36,391 bases of DNA from Streptomyces africanus. GTDB taxonomy: Bacteria; Actinomycetota; Actinomycetes; Streptomycetales; Streptomycetaceae. Numbering within the stretch: position 1 is the stretch's first letter; each line of letters opens with the position of its first letter. A program made the position numbers and the translations under genes. The DNA lies in assembly GCF_002150735.1 (NCBI RefSeq), contig NZ_MUKA01000014.1, positions 1-36,391 of the forward strand. Direction: 5' to 3'. This document shows positions 8,494-16,283 of the stretch, one piece after another. The notes beneath the pieces were generated by a model. That model had not been told where the DNA came from. It did not search any database and saw only the letters and a list, made by a program, of their open reading frames with translations.

Positions 8494-8850
8494 TTCGACG
8501 AGGCGTACGAAGTCGCGCTCGTTGCGCTCGGCGCGGCGGACGTACCAGAGGGCGAGGAGGACCAGGGGGAGGTAGAGGCCGAAGCCGAGGACGGTCCATT
8601 CCAGGCGGCGGGTGCCGGGCATCGCCGCGAAGAGCAGCGGGAGCGGGCCGATGAGCAGCCCGAGGATCGCGAACACGGTGAGGGCGGCGCGCAGTTGGAT
8701 GCGCATCAGGGACCGGACGTAGGTGTGGCCGAGGGTGGTCTGCTCGTCGATCTCGGTGCGCGGCCGGTAGTAGCCAAAGGCCCTGCGCGTCTGGCGGGGC
8801 GGGCCGGTGACGACGACGCGGCGCTCGGTGTGGTCCTGGGGCACCGTCAC
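8485..8850 (-). CDS. DUF485 membrane protein, symporter partner
   Basis: This 121-residue protein has a soluble N-terminus and two transmembrane helices (about 55-75 and 86-106), the DUF485 pattern. DUF485 genes commonly precede acetate/monocarboxylate symporters (YjcH-ActP, MctB-MctC), and that holds here. The GTG start at 8850 has AGGAGG a few bases upstream and overlaps the stop of the LytTR gene by four bases (GTGA). An accessory or regulatory role for the transporter is inferred from context. Confidence 0.86.
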   Translation of the reverse strand: MTVPQDHTERRVVVTGPPRQTRRAFGYYRPRTEIDEQTTLGHTYVRSLMRIQLRAALTVFAILGLLIGPLPLLFAAMPGTRRLEWTVLGFGLYLPLVLLALWYVRRAERNERDFVRLVEDR

Positions 8851-9596
8851 GTCCTCCTCATGAGCAGGTCGCGCAGCTCGCGCGTGTGGCGCCGGCTGAC
8901 CTGGAGCTCCTCGGAGCCGACCAGGACGCTGACGGTGCCCGCGTCGAGGCGGAGTTCGCCGATGTGACGCAGGGCGACGAGGTGGCGGCGGTGGATGCGG
9001 ACGAAGCCGCGGGAGCGCCAGCGCTCCTCCAGGGTGGACAGCGGGATGCGGACCAGGTGGCTGCCCTTGTCGGTGTGCAGACGGGCGTAGTCGCCCTGGG
9101 CCTCGACGTGGGTGATGTCGTCGACGGCGACGAAGCGGGTCACGCCGCCGAGTTCGACGGGGATGTGGTCGGGGTCGGGCTCGCTCACGGGGATGCGGGG
9201 CGCGGCGCCGCGGAGCTCGGCGGCACGCCGTACGGCCTCGGCGAGCCGTTCCTTGCGGACGGGCTTGAGGACGTAGTCGACGGCCTTGAGGTCGAAGGCC
9301 TGGACGGCGAAGTCCTCGTGGGCGGTGACGAACACGACGAGCGGCGGCCGGGCGAACCCGGTGAGCAGCCTGGCCAGGTCGAGGCCGTCGAGGCCGGGCA
9401 TCTGGATGTCGAGGAAGACGACGTCGATCGCCTCGGGCCCGCCCGGGCCGGACTCCAGGGCGCGGTTGATGCGGCGCAGCGCCTCGGTCGCGTCGCCGGC
9501 GCCCTCCGCGCTGCCGATGCGGGGGTCCGCGTGCAGCAGGTAGAGCAGTTCTTCCAGCGAGGGGCGTTCGTCGTCGACAGCCAGGGCGCGCAGCAT
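8847..9596 (-). CDS. LytTR-family response regulator
   Basis: This 249-residue regulator has a receiver domain (about 3-125) with the acidic pocket DDE (9-10), phosphoacceptor Asp63 in FLDIQMPG, Thr91 and Lys111, followed by a LytTR DNA-binding domain (about 145-247, with ARLHTDKGSHLVR and VRIHRRHLVAL). It is the first gene of a four-gene operon whose last gene is its likely kinase. The start at 9596 was chosen because the receiver fold begins there (MLRALAVDDE); the long upstream frame is a shadow of the divergent Lrp gene. No Shine-Dalgarno sequence is visible; TACACT at 9605-9610 on this strand would give a leaderless or nearly leaderless mRNA. Confidence 0.92.
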   Translation of the reverse strand: MLRALAVDDERPSLEELLYLLHADPRIGSAEGAGDATEALRRINRALESGPGGPEAIDVVFLDIQMPGLDGLDLARLLTGFARPPLVVFVTAHEDFAVQAFDLKAVDYVLKPVRKERLAEAVRRAAELRGAAPRIPVSEPDPDHIPVELGGVTRFVAVDDITHVEAQGDYARLHTDKGSHLVRIPLSTLEERWRSRGFVRIHRRHLVALRHIGELRLDAGTVSVLVGSEELQVSRRHTRELRDLLMRRT

Positions 9597-9653
9597 GAAC
9601 CCGGAGTGTAGGGGCGATCGATACGTCTGGACACGTGCCGGGGTGCCGGTGGA

Positions 9654-9659
9654 TACAGT
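9654..9659 (+). promoter_or_regulatory. Candidate -10 element for a leaderless lrp transcript
   Basis: TACAGT ends six bases before the ATG at 9666, so a transcript from it would begin at or next to the start codon. TGGACA (9628-9633) resembles a -35 but at a long 20-base spacing. No Shine-Dalgarno site lies at a normal distance from the ATG. Confidence 0.35.
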
Positions 9660-9665
9660 GCCCGC

Positions 9666-10181
9666 ATGAACAGCAGGTCCACGCCGTTCGACGAACTCGA
9701 CCGGAAGATCATCACCGCGTTGATGACGAACGCCCGGACGTCCTTCGCCGAGATCGGCACGGCGATCGGGCTGTCGGCCACGGCGGTCAAGCGCCGGGTC
9801 GACCGGCTGCGGGAGACCGGCGTGATCACCGGGTTCACGGCCACGGTGAAGCCGTCGGCGCTGGGCTGGCGGACCGAGGCATACGTCGAGGTGTACTGCG
9901 AGGGCGCGGCCCCGCCGCGGCGGCTCGCGGAGGTGGTGCGCAACCACTCGGAGATCACCGCGGCGATGACCGTGACGGGCGGTGCGGACGCGCTGCTGCA
10001 CGTGCGGGCGCGGGACGTGGAGCACTTCGAGGAGGTGCTGGAGCGGATCCGCCAGGAGCCGTTCATCAGGAAGACGATCAGCGTGATGGTGCTGTCCCAT
10101 CTCCTTCCGGAGAGTCCGGAGGCCGGGGCCGGCCATCCGGCACCCGAGGAGCCCCGGGGCGGCGCAGCGGACGTGCGCTGA
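9666..10181 (+). CDS. Lrp/AsnC-family transcriptional regulator
   Basis: This 171-residue regulator has an N-terminal winged HTH (about 8-58; LDRKIITALMTNARTSFAEI then SATAVKRRVDRL) and a C-terminal RAM/AsnC effector-binding domain (about 70-145). These proteins sense amino acids and usually control nearby amino-acid genes. It lies 125 bases before the guanidine hydrolase-rocD pair on the same strand, so it is the obvious candidate regulator of that pair, with arginine or ornithine as plausible ligand; this is inference. It diverges from the LytTR operon with a 69-base gap. The C-terminal 25 residues are Pro/Gly/Ala-rich and probably disordered. Confidence 0.9.
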   Translation: MNSRSTPFDELDRKIITALMTNARTSFAEIGTAIGLSATAVKRRVDRLRETGVITGFTATVKPSALGWRTEAYVEVYCEGAAPPRRLAEVVRNHSEITAAMTVTGGADALLHVRARDVEHFEEVLERIRQEPFIRKTISVMVLSHLLPESPEAGAGHPAPEEPRGGAADVR

Positions 10182-10229
10182 CCGGCCGCAAGACGCAGCG
10201 TTCCTGCGCGAGCACGCAACCATTGTTTC

Positions 10230-10258
10230 TTGTCGGCCCCTCGGCCAGTTCCTACCGT
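10230..10258 (+). promoter_or_regulatory. Candidate promoter for the guanidine hydrolase-rocD pair
   Basis: TTGTCG (10230-10235) and TACCGT (10253-10258) are separated by 17 bases in the 125-base gap after the Lrp gene. The AT-richer stretch immediately upstream (10219-10231) would suit Lrp-type binding. The match to consensus is moderate. Confidence 0.35.
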
Positions 10259-10306
10259 TGTGTCAACCCCCAGTCACACACCGTGAGGAAGCGGAGGGAC
10301 CCCTCT

Positions 10307-11128
10307 GTGCCCGACTCCCGTGTGCCGCGCCGGCGGCGCTATCTCGTCTGCGAACCCAGACACTTCGCCGTGCAGTACGCGATCAACCCGTGGATGCGTC
10401 CCGGTGAACCCGTCGACGTCATCCGCGCCCTGGACCAGTGGCAGGCGCTTGTGGACACATACCGTGCCCACGGCCATACCGTGGACACTGTGAAACCGGT
10501 TCCCGGTCTGCCCGACATGGTCTTCGCCGCGAACGCGGCGGTCGTCGTCGACGGCCGCGTGTTCGGCTCGCTCTTCCACGCGCCCGAGCGCCGCCCCGAG
10601 TCCGTGCCGTACGAGGCGTGGTTCAAGGCGGAGGGCTACGAGGTCTACCACCCCGAGTCGGTGTGCGAGGGCGAGGGCGACCTGGTGCCGGCCGGCCGCT
10701 GGATCCTGGCCGGGACGGGCTTCCGTACGACCCGGGAGGCGCACCGCGAGGTGCAGGAGTACTTCGGGGTGCCGGTGATCAGCCTGACGCTGGTGGACCC
10801 GTACTTCTACCACCTCGACACGGCGCTGTTCGTCCTCGACGACGACACCATCGCCTACTACCCCGAGGCGTTCTCGCCGGGCAGCCGCGAGGTGCTGGCC
10901 CGGCTGTACCCGGACGCGGTGCTCGCCACCCGCGAGGACGCGATGGCGTTCGGGCTCAACTCCGTCTCCGACGGGCGGCACGTGTTCATCTCACCGGGGG
11001 CGACGGCCCTGGCCGGCCGGCTCGCCGACCGTGGCTACGTCCCCGTCCCCGTCGACCTGTCCGAGTTCCACAAGGCCGGTGGCGGCATCAAGTGCTGCAC
11101 CCAGGAGATCCGGGAGATCCGCTCATGA
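10307..11128 (+). CDS. Guanidine-modifying hydrolase: dimethylargininase-like, possible arginine dihydrolase
   Basis: This 273-residue protein belongs to the amidinotransferase/DDAH superfamily, which attacks a guanidinium carbon with a cysteine. Visible candidate residues are Asn76 in VFAANAAVV, the EGEGD segment (121-125), His169 in YFYHLDTAL and Cys263/Cys264 in GGGIKCCTQ. DDAH and arginine deiminase normally have an acidic residue where Asn76 sits. Asn at this place, with His and Cys at similar spacing, is what I recall for cyanobacterial ArgZ/AgrE, which convert arginine to ornithine, CO2 and ammonia. The stop overlaps the ornithine aminotransferase start (ATGA). GGAGGGA at 10293-10299 supports the GTG at 10307; an in-frame GTG at 10283 is a weaker alternative. 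Confidence 0.88.
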   Translation: MPDSRVPRRRRYLVCEPRHFAVQYAINPWMRPGEPVDVIRALDQWQALVDTYRAHGHTVDTVKPVPGLPDMVFAANAAVVVDGRVFGSLFHAPERRPESVPYEAWFKAEGYEVYHPESVCEGEGDLVPAGRWILAGTGFRTTREAHREVQEYFGVPVISLTLVDPYFYHLDTALFVLDDDTIAYYPEAFSPGSREVLARLYPDAVLATREDAMAFGLNSVSDGRHVFISPGATALAGRLADRGYVPVPVDLSEFHKAGGGIKCCTQEIREIRS

Positions 11129-12378
11129 CCGCACCCGTCCGCACCGAGGACCCGCAGGAGAGCCGTGGCTCGCGGGAGACCCGTGGCTCGCAGGAGCTCA
11201 TCCGCGCGGAGGGGCCGGTCCTCGCGCACAACTACCACCCGCTGCCCGTGGTCGTCGCCCGTGCCGAGGGCACCTGGGTGGAGGACGTGGAGGGGCGGCG
11301 CTACCTCGACATGCTGGCCGGCTACTCGGCGCTCAACTTCGGGCACCGGCACCCGGCGCTGGTCGAGGCGGCCCACCGCCAGCTCGACCGGCTGACTCTC
11401 ACCTCCCGCGCCTTCCACAACGACCGGCTCGCCGAGTTCGCGGAGCGGCTGGCGGCGCTGACCGGGATGGACATGGTGCTGCCCATGAACACCGGTGCGG
11501 AGGCGGTGGAGAGCGGGGTGAAGGTGGCCCGCAAGTGGGCGTACGACGTCAAGGGCGTCCCGGCCGACCGGGCGACGATCGTGGTCGCGGCGGACAACTT
11601 CCACGGCCGTACGACGACGATCGTCAGCTTCTCCACGGACGAGACGGCCCGGGCGGGCTTCGGGCCCTTCACGCCGGGCTTCCGGATCGTGCCGTACAAC
11701 GACCTGGCCGCGCTGGAGGCGGCGGTCGACGAGACGACGGCGGCGGTGCTGATCGAGCCGATCCAGGGCGAGGCGGGCGTGATCATCCCGGACGACGGCT
11801 ACCTGACGGGCGTGCGGGAGCTCACCCGCCGCAAGGGCTGCCTGTTCCTCGCGGACGAGATCCAGTCCGGGCTCGGCCGTACGGGCGGCACGCTGGCGGT
11901 CGAGCACGAGTCGGTCGTGCCGGACGTGGTGCTGCTGGGCAAGGCGCTGGGCGGCGGCATCGTGCCGGTGTCCGCGGTGGTTGCCCGCCGGGAGGTGCTC
12001 GGGGTGCTGCACCCCGGGGAGCACGGGTCGACCTTCGGCGGCAACCCGCTGGCGGCCGCGGTGGGCACGGCGGTGGTCGAGCTGCTGGAGACGGGCGAGT
12101 TCCAGCGCCGCGCGACCGAGCTGGGCGCGGTCCTGCGGGACGGTCTGACGGGCCTGGTCGGCAAGGGCGTGGTCGGCTTCCGCTCGCGGGGCCTGTGGGC
12201 GGGCGTCGACATCGACCCCGGGCTCGGCACGGGCCGCGAGATCAGCGAACGCCTCATGCGGGAGGGAATCCTGGTCAAGGACACCCACGGCTCCACGATC
12301 CGCCTGGCCCCACCCCTCACCATCACGCGCGCGGAGCTCGAAGGGGCGCTGGGAACGCTGGAGAAGGTGCTGCGATAG
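11125..12378 (+). CDS. rocD: Ornithine aminotransferase
   Basis: This 417-residue class III PLP aminotransferase converts ornithine and 2-oxoglutarate to glutamate semialdehyde and glutamate. Features include NTGAEAVESGVKVARKW (122-138), the cofactor aspartate in LADEIQSGLGRTG (Asp244) and the Schiff-base lysine Lys273 in LGKALGGG. EPIQGEAGV is typical of RocD. It overlaps the preceding gene by four bases and is therefore translationally coupled to the enzyme likely to supply its substrate or precursor. The first 28 residues are a low-complexity extension built on an 18-base tandem repeat; the conserved fold starts near residue 28. Confidence 0.93.
   Translation: MTAPVRTEDPQESRGSRETRGSQELIRAEGPVLAHNYHPLPVVVARAEGTWVEDVEGRRYLDMLAGYSALNFGHRHPALVEAAHRQLDRLTLTSRAFHNDRLAEFAERLAALTGMDMVLPMNTGAEAVESGVKVARKWAYDVKGVPADRATIVVAADNFHGRTTTIVSFSTDETARAGFGPFTPGFRIVPYNDLAALEAAVDETTAAVLIEPIQGEAGVIIPDDGYLTGVRELTRRKGCLFLADEIQSGLGRTGGTLAVEHESVVPDVVLLGKALGGGIVPVSAVVARREVLGVLHPGEHGSTFGGNPLAAAVGTAVVELLETGEFQRRATELGAVLRDGLTGLVGKGVVGFRSRGLWAGVDIDPGLGTGREISERLMREGILVKDTHGSTIRLAPPLTITRAELEGALGTLEKVLR
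11163..11191 (+). repeat. 18-base tandem repeat in the rocD N-terminus
   Basis: CCGTGGCTCGC recurs at 11163-11173 and 11181-11191, a period of 18 bases, encoding RGSRET then RGSQEL. It sits in the non-conserved N-terminal extension and keeps the frame, so copy number could vary between strains without harming the enzyme. Confidence 0.6.
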
Positions 12379-12453
12379 CGCGCCACGAACCGCTCCAACT
12401 GGCCCCGTACAACCCGCCCCCGCATGCCGGAAGGGTGAAGATTGAGGCAAGAG

Positions 12454-12465
12454 GTGGTAGACCAC
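12454..12465. promoter_or_regulatory. Dyad upstream of the PAS-GAF-SpoIIE gene
   Basis: GTGGT-AG-ACCAC is a perfect 5-bp inverted repeat with a 2-bp centre, 23 bases before the GTG start at 12489. The right half (TAGACCACT) resembles half of a DasR-type GntR site, but the left half is displaced by two bases, so the binding protein is unknown. Confidence 0.35.
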
Positions 12466-12488
12466 TCTCAGCGACAGAGAGGTCGGCC

Positions 12489-14966
12489 GTGGGCGCACAC
12501 GAGGAGTACGGTCGGCGGCGGTTCGACGTGGCCGACGCCGTGCCCCTGTTGCTCGATCCGCAGGGCGTGGTGACGGGCTGGACCGGTGAGGCCCGGCGGC
12601 TGCTGGCGTACCCGGCCGCCGAGGCGGTCGGCAGGAAGCTGGCGGACCTGCTCACGGCCGAGGACGCGCAGCGCGTGCCGGACCTGGTCGAGCGGTGCCG
12701 CAGGGACGGCGGCTGGACGGGGCTGCTGACGGCCCGCCACCGGGACGGGCAGCCGGTGAGGGTCGCGGCCCGGATCACCTCGGCCGAGGAGGCGCACGGC
12801 GCCTCGCGCTGGCTGGTGCTGCTGTCGGAGCTGGCCGACGCGCCCGGCTGGGACATGAGCCGCACGGTGCTGGAGCGGATGGTGACCGACGCCCCGGTCG
12901 GCATCGCGATCGTGGACACGGACCTGCGCTTCGTGTGGTCGAACTCCGCCCTGGAGCAGTTCGGCGGCGGACCGCCGTCCCGGCGGCTCGGCCTGCGCTT
13001 CGCGGACGTCCAGCCGGGCCTGGACGCCCAGGCGGTCGAGGCGCAGATGCGGCACGTGCTGGCCACCGGCGAGGCCGTGGTCGGGTACGAGCACGTCGGC
13101 CACGTGGTGTCGGCGCCGCTGCGCGAGACCGCGCACATGCTGTCGTTCACCCGGCTCGAGGACGACCGGGGCCGCCCGATGGGCGTGTACTACACGGTCG
13201 TCGACATCACCGAGCGGCACCGCGCCCGGCAGCGGCTGGCGCTCCTCGACCGCGCCAACGAGACCATCGGCCGCAGCCTGGACCTCACGCGCACCGCGCA
13301 GGAGCTGGCCGACGTGGCCGTGCCGGGACTGGCCGACCTCGTCACCGTGGACCTGCTGGAGACGGTGCTGCGGGGCGCCGAGGTGACGCCCGGGCCGCTC
13401 GCGGACACCGATCCGGTGGCGCTGCGCCGGACGGGCCACCGCTCCTCGCAGGAGGGCGTCCCGCAGGCCGTCGTCGGGATCGGCGAGGTCGCGACGTACC
13501 CGGCCGGGTCGCCGCCGGTCCGCTGTCTGGCCACGGGCCGGACCTGGCACGCGGAGCGGCTCGAGCCACGGGAGCGGGTGTGGGGCAACACGGACGTCCC
13601 GGGCGGCCGGCGGTCCACGTTCTCGGAGCTGGGCCTGCACAGCGTGATGATCGTGCCGGTCCGGGCGCGCGGCATCACGCTGGGCATCACCACCTTCTTC
13701 CGGCGGCACGGCCGGGAGCCCTTCGACGAGGAGGACCTGCGGCTGGCCGAGGACCTCGTCTCCCGCGCGGCCGTCTGCGTCGACAACGCCCGGCGCTACA
13801 CGCGTGAACGCGACGCCGCGCTCGTCCTGCAGCGCAGTCTGCTCCCCCACCGGCTGCCCGAGCAGGACGCGGTCGAGGTGGCCGCGTGCTACCGGCCGGC
13901 CGACGAGCTGACGGGTCTGGGCGGCGACTGGTACGACCTCATCCCGCTGTCCGGGGCGCGCGTCGCGCTCGTCGTGGGTGAGGTGCCCGGGCACGGCATC
14001 GACGCCGCCGCGGCGATGGGCCAGTTGCGGACGGCCGTACGGACGCTGGCCGCGCAGGATCTGCCGCCCGAGGAGGTGCTGGCGCACCTCGACGACCTGG
14101 TGGCGCGGTCGGCCCGGGAAGAGGGCGCCGAACCGGGCGCGGCGGGCTCCGCGGGCACGCAGTACGTGGGCTCCGGGTGTGTGTACGTCGTCTACGACCC
14201 GGTCGACGGCGGGTGCGCGATGGCCGCCGCGGGCCATCCGGTGCCGGCCGTGGTCCTGCCCGACGGCTCGGTCACGTTCGTGGAACTTCCGCAGGGGCCG
14301 CCGCTCGGTGTGGGCGGTCCGCCCTTCGAGGCGGTCGAGCTGTCCCTCGTGGAGGGCGCCACCCTCGCCCTGCACACGGACGGGCTGCTGGCCCGGGCGG
14401 AGACCTGGGCCGTCGACGCCGGCCGGGAACGGCTGCGCGGGGCGCTGGAAGGTGCGGGTCCGCTGGAGGCGCACTGCCGGAACGTCGTCGACGCGCTGGT
14501 CCCGGCGCGGCCGTACGACGACGTGGCCCTGCTGATGGCCCGGACGAAACGCCTGGGCACCGAGCAGGTCGCTGCCTGGGACCTGGATCCCGACCCGGCC
14601 CTCGTCGCCGAGGCCCGCCGCAGGGCCACCCGGCAGCTGGCCCGCTGGGGGCTGGAGGAGCTGGCGTTCACCACGGAACTGGTGGTGAGCGAGCTGGTCA
14701 CCAACGCCATCCGGCACGCCCCCGGGCCCATCCGGCTCCGCCTGATCCGGGAGCGCGCCCTGGTCTGCGAGGTCTTCGACAGCGGCGCCACCGCGCCCCA
14801 TCTGCGCCATCCCCGTACGACGGACGAGGGCGGGCGGGGTCTGCTGCTGGTCTCCCAGCTGACCCAGCGGTGGGGGACGCGGTTCGTCCAGGACGGGAAG
14901 ATCATCTGGGCGGAGCAGTCCCTGACGGAGCTCGCCGAGCTGCCCGTGGCGGCGCTCGTGGAGTGA
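12489..14966 (+). CDS. PAS-PAS-GAF-SpoIIE phosphatase with C-terminal RsbW-like kinase domain
   Basis: This 825-residue protein has the domain order PAS (about 15-115), PAS (about 125-245), GAF (about 255-435), PP2C/SpoIIE phosphatase (about 445-685) and HATPase_c of the anti-sigma kinase type (about 700-812). Phosphatase motifs are GGDWYD (478-483), LHTDGL (Asp631) and DDVALL (677-682); the usual VGDVxGHG reads VGEVPGHG, with Glu498 for Asp. Kinase motifs are SELVTNAIRH (Asn739) and GGRGLLLV (781-788). Such proteins act in partner-switching control of alternative sigma factors through anti-sigma antagonists, none of which is encoded nearby. I chose the GTG at 12489 (AGAGAGG upstream); GTG 12435 is possible. 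Confidence 0.88.
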   Translation: MGAHEEYGRRRFDVADAVPLLLDPQGVVTGWTGEARRLLAYPAAEAVGRKLADLLTAEDAQRVPDLVERCRRDGGWTGLLTARHRDGQPVRVAARITSAEEAHGASRWLVLLSELADAPGWDMSRTVLERMVTDAPVGIAIVDTDLRFVWSNSALEQFGGGPPSRRLGLRFADVQPGLDAQAVEAQMRHVLATGEAVVGYEHVGHVVSAPLRETAHMLSFTRLEDDRGRPMGVYYTVVDITERHRARQRLALLDRANETIGRSLDLTRTAQELADVAVPGLADLVTVDLLETVLRGAEVTPGPLADTDPVALRRTGHRSSQEGVPQAVVGIGEVATYPAGSPPVRCLATGRTWHAERLEPRERVWGNTDVPGGRRSTFSELGLHSVMIVPVRARGITLGITTFFRRHGREPFDEEDLRLAEDLVSRAAVCVDNARRYTRERDAALVLQRSLLPHRLPEQDAVEVAACYRPADELTGLGGDWYDLIPLSGARVALVVGEVPGHGIDAAAAMGQLRTAVRTLAAQDLPPEEVLAHLDDLVARSAREEGAEPGAAGSAGTQYVGSGCVYVVYDPVDGGCAMAAAGHPVPAVVLPDGSVTFVELPQGPPLGVGGPPFEAVELSLVEGATLALHTDGLLARAETWAVDAGRERLRGALEGAGPLEAHCRNVVDALVPARPYDDVALLMARTKRLGTEQVAAWDLDPDPALVAEARRRATRQLARWGLEELAFTTELVVSELVTNAIRHAPGPIRLRLIRERALVCEVFDSGATAPHLRHPRTTDEGGRGLLLVSQLTQRWGTRFVQDGKIIWAEQSLTELAELPVAALVE

Positions 14967-15033
14967 AGCCGAAGCCGGATTCGCCCATATCGTGGGAAAC
15001 TGGTCTGACCCCGGCAGTGGTGAGGCGGCGGCC

Positions 15034-16275
15034 ATGACGGATTCGGCGATCGACTACACGGCGGTGTTCCAGGCCCTGCCCGGCATGCTGGCGCTGCTGA
15101 CGCCCGAGCTGGTGTACGCGGACGTCAACGAGGAGTTCGTCCGGGTGTCCGGCCGCTCCCGCGAGCAGCTCGTCGGGCACTACCTGTTCGACGTCTTCCC
15201 CGACAACCCCAACGACCCGGCCTCGACGGGCATGCGCAACCTGGAGGCCTCGCTGTACCGGGTCCTGGCGACCGGGGAACGTGACGCCATGGCTCTCCAG
15301 CGCTACGACGTCGAGGATGCCGAGCGGCCCGGGGAATGGCAGGAGCGCTACTGGAGTCCGGTGAACGCGCCGCTGCTCGGCCCCGACGGCAAGGTGGTGA
15401 TGATCCTGCTCCGGGTCGAGGAGGTCACGGAGCTGATCCGGGCCCGGGGCCGCCCGGGCGGAGGCCGAGGCGGCCGGTCCCGGGGCCTGGAAGCCGAGCT
15501 GTACACCCGCGCCCGCGAGCTCCAGGAGCTCAACGAGCGGCTGCGGCAGGCGCACTCCCGGGAGCGGGAGGTGGCCATGGCCCTCCAGGAGGCGATGCTG
15601 CCCGACCGCCGTCAGGTCAGCCACCACCACCGGGCCGCCGTCCGGTACCGGCCCGCGGTAGGCGCGCTCAACGTGTGCGGGGACTGGTACGACCTGGTCG
15701 ACCTGGTCGGCGGCAACCGGGTCGGCGTGTCCGTGGGTGACGTGGTCGGGCACGGGCTGGAGGCCGCCGGTGTGATGGGCCAGCTGCGCAGCGCGCTCAG
15801 CGCGGCGTCCCGGGTCGCCGAGGGCCCGGCCCAGGCCCTGGACGTGCTGGGCCGCTACGCCCATGTGGTCGAGGGAGCCGAGTCGGCGACCGCGGTGACG
15901 ACCTTCATCGACTTCGACCGGCACACCATCACCTACAGCAGCGCCGGCCATCTCCCGCCCGTACTGCTCCACCCCGGCGGCTGCGCCGAGTTCCTCGACG
16001 GGGCCACGGACACCCCGCTCGACGCCCGCCCCGACCCGATCCCCAGACCTCAGACGGAGACGTCCTTCACGCCGGGTGCCACGCTGGTGCTCTACACCGA
16101 CGGCCTCGTCGAGCGGCGCGGCGAGGACATCGACACCGGTCTGGCCCGTCTCGCCGACGCGCTGTACCGCAACCGGGAGCAGGATCCCGAGCGCCTCGCC
16201 GACACCGTCCTGCTGGAGCTGCTGCCGCCCGGCGGCGCCACCGACGACACCGCGCTGATCATCGTGCGGCTGTGA
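15034..16275 (+). CDS. PAS-SpoIIE (RsbU-like) protein phosphatase
   Basis: This 413-residue protein has a PAS domain (about 8-137), a Gly/Arg linker and likely coiled coil (about 150-187), then a PP2C/SpoIIE phosphatase (about 190-413). The metal-binding motifs are intact: CGDWYD (215-220), VGDVVGHGLEAAG (234-246), LYTDGLVERRG and a terminal DDTALIIVRL. It probably dephosphorylates an anti-sigma antagonist in response to a PAS-sensed signal. It follows the larger phosphatase gene by 67 bases on the same strand, probably as one unit. The ATG at 15034 gives the conserved PAS start; a GTG at 14992 would add 14 residues. Confidence 0.9.
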   Translation: MTDSAIDYTAVFQALPGMLALLTPELVYADVNEEFVRVSGRSREQLVGHYLFDVFPDNPNDPASTGMRNLEASLYRVLATGERDAMALQRYDVEDAERPGEWQERYWSPVNAPLLGPDGKVVMILLRVEEVTELIRARGRPGGGRGGRSRGLEAELYTRARELQELNERLRQAHSREREVAMALQEAMLPDRRQVSHHHRAAVRYRPAVGALNVCGDWYDLVDLVGGNRVGVSVGDVVGHGLEAAGVMGQLRSALSAASRVAEGPAQALDVLGRYAHVVEGAESATAVTTFIDFDRHTITYSSAGHLPPVLLHPGGCAEFLDGATDTPLDARPDPIPRPQTETSFTPGATLVLYTDGLVERRGEDIDTGLARLADALYRNREQDPERLADTVLLELLPPGGATDDTALIIVRL

Positions 16276-16283
16276 GCTGCGCT

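Noticed and set aside
6640..8967. 775-codon plus-strand open frame opposite the symporter operon
   Set aside because: Composition is a Gly/Arg/Asp/Glu-rich shadow; the minus strand encodes three well-supported proteins there.
11031..12434. Long N-terminal extension of the PAS-GAF-SpoIIE open frame running through rocD
   Set aside because: The extension lies out of frame within rocD and is low-complexity; the PAS-containing protein most plausibly starts at 12489.
12451..12466. DasR (dre) site upstream of the SpoIIE gene
   Set aside because: Only the right half matches the consensus; the left half is shifted by two bases, giving about 10 of 16 matches, too poor for a call.
12468..15035. 855-codon minus-strand open frame opposite the PAS-GAF-SpoIIE gene
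   Set aside because: Shadow of a gene with five recognisable domains; no family signature in the reverse translation.
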